Below, in pieces: positions 14,114 through 14,597 of a DNA stretch of 14,597 nt. The stretch spans positions 1 through 14,597 of the forward strand of contig DBXQ01000077.1 of the NCBI GenBank assembly GCA_002309955.1, given 5' to 3'. Both the position numbers and the translations under genes were made by a program. A model generated the notes under the pieces. It saw nothing but the letters and a program-made list of their open reading frames with translations. It did not search any database and had not been told where the DNA came from. The number at the start of each line of letters is the position of its first letter. The stretch's first letter is position 1. This DNA is from Bacteroidales bacterium UBA1208 (GTDB lineage: Bacteria; Bacteroidota; Bacteroidia; Bacteroidales; P3).

Positions 14114-14288
14114 AACAATGTTGTTTCTAATAAAACATCTTCATATCTGTAACGCTCACAAGTTTCCTCATTCATCCCGCAGTGTCCCATATCATCTTTG
14201 TCTATCCTCACACACTCCATCCAATTTATCCCAAATCGGTCAATAGGGTTTATGGCAGATTGGTATTTGTTTCGAGCAGATTGGCCGC

Positions 14289-14377
14289 ACCGCTGGCGAA
14301 CGTTGCGTATGGCGAGAGCAGAGAAAGCTTGTTATGCCGAGCTATAGCAACGTCAACGAAGTTAAGGCGTAGCGGGT
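14289..14377. repeat. Imperfect inverted-repeat element
   Basis: The arms share CCGCT 14290-14294 with AGCGG 14371-14375, and ACGTTGC 14300-14306 with GCAACGT 14347-14353. The inner part is less well paired (TGGC near 14310 and GCC near 14336). Just upstream GCAGATTGG occurs twice (14255-14263, 14276-14284), 21 bases apart. It has the look of an interspersed intergenic repeat or a long structured RNA hairpin, but no copy elsewhere in the window confirms that. Confidence 0.4.
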
Positions 14378-14478
14378 CACTGTTGAGTTTGTGAGAGTTC
14401 GATGGGAAGGATTGTGATGGGGGAAGGAATGGCTATGAAGCGGTTTGGGGGCGGGGCTTGCGGAGGGGTGTTGCGGAC

Positions 14479-14527
14479 AAAAAGTCGTCCCCGCGGCCGT
14501 TTCTCAGAGAGGGGTGGCCGCGGGGAC
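14479..14527 (-). terminator. Intrinsic terminator of the gene entering from the right edge
   Basis: GTCCCCGCGGCC (14487-14498) and GGCCGCGGGGAC (14516-14527) form a perfect 12-bp GC-rich stem with a 17-base loop. On the minus strand it is followed after GAC by five T (A-run 14479-14483). It lies 31 bases after the minus-strand stop at 14559. Confidence 0.88.
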
Positions 14528-14558
14528 AGTGGGTGAGATCCCATCTTCCGATGGCGGG

Positions 14559-14597
14559 TTATTTCACGATAAGTTTCTCGGTGGCGGTGGTTCGGTT
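14559..14597 (-). CDS. Partial: C-terminus of a T9SS type A-sorted protein
   Basis: Reading the minus strand from the window edge, the frame N-R-T-T-A-T-E-K-L-I-V-K ends in TAA at 14559-14561. An ending of the form 'TEKLIVK' is characteristic of the type A T9SS C-terminal sorting domain, whose last strand usually ends K-L/V-I/V-V-K/R. A strong terminator follows on the same strand, which supports a real gene end. Only 12 codons are inside the window, so the rest of the protein and its function are unknown. If correct, the cargo is exported through the outer membrane and its tail cleaved on the surface. Confidence 0.65.
   Translation of the reverse strand, partial: NRTTATEKLIVK

Larger units (their letters stand above)
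13955..14478. other. Gene-free region with orphan promoter, repeat element and G-rich tract
   Basis: Open frames here (for example 14038-14220 minus and 14182-14394 plus) have low-complexity or unlikely composition and no promoter in the right place, so I call no gene. The stretch contains a minus-strand promoter (14106-14113), an imperfect inverted-repeat element (14289-14377) preceded by a 9-base direct repeat, and a purine/G-rich tract (about 14401-14469). It may be a decayed gene or a regulatory or repeat-bearing spacer. Confidence 0.5.

Noticed and set aside
14038..14220. A 60-residue minus-strand frame (beginning MECVRIDKDD)
   Set aside because: Its start lies upstream of the only promoter on that strand (14106-14113), so that promoter could not express it, and no family is recognised.
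14182..14394. A 70-residue plus-strand frame (beginning MSHIIFVYPH)
   Set aside because: It reads through the inverted-repeat element, has no promoter or ribosome site and no recognisable domain; more likely a chance frame in a repeat.

Overview
The window looks like chromosomal DNA of a Bacteroidota bacterium, most likely order Bacteroidales. Four things point there. Promoters have the TAnnTTTG -7 type instead of a sigma70 -10 box. Two proteins carry type IX secretion system (T9SS) sorting tails, one type B and one type A. A ribosomal L33 gene is followed by the small DUF4295-type protein typical of this phylum. Most starts lack a Shine-Dalgarno sequence. The species cannot be named from the sequence. 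No tRNA, rRNA, CRISPR array, transposase or phage gene is visible, so this is a mosaic of housekeeping and cell-envelope genes.

Left part (1-2821): a promoter region with an inverted repeat and a direct repeat drives two overlapping genes (238-1149, 1146-1910). Both encode secreted proteins rich in alternating, aromatic strands. They resemble the C-terminal and N-terminal halves, in that swapped order, of the YjbH family of outer-membrane exopolysaccharide-associated proteins. Next is a monocistronic His/Cys-rich lipoprotein (2113-2490) with its own promoter, a long leader and two intrinsic terminators in a row.

Middle part (2822-8306): a periplasmic von Willebrand A protein with a complete MIDAS (minus strand) is divergent from an 850-residue T9SS cargo protein (plus strand) with an IgGFc-binding-like N-terminal region and a type B sorting domain. 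That gene converges, across a probably bidirectional terminator, on a minus-strand pair: a lipoprotein with an EP repeat and the N-terminal half of a split transketolase, whose C-terminal partner is not in the window.

Right part (8472-14597): an operon-like run of yidC (membrane insertase), an NhaD-type Na+/H+ antiporter and a membrane-anchored protein with a lysozyme-like (lytic transglycosylase-type) pattern. The last two overlap by 22 bases. After an AT-rich gap come rpmG (L33) and a DUF4295-type small protein under a textbook Bacteroidota promoter and closed by a strong terminator. The final ~640 bases hold no convincing complete gene but do contain an orphan minus-strand promoter, an imperfect inverted-repeat element, a G-rich tract and a strong minus-strand terminator. 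That terminator belongs to a gene entering from the right edge, of which only the last 12 codons (a type A T9SS tail) are present.

The strongest leads are the split and reordered YjbH-like pair, the His/Cys-rich lipoprotein, the orphan transketolase half co-transcribed with a lipoprotein, and the uncharacterised lysozyme-like protein translationally overlapped with nhaD.
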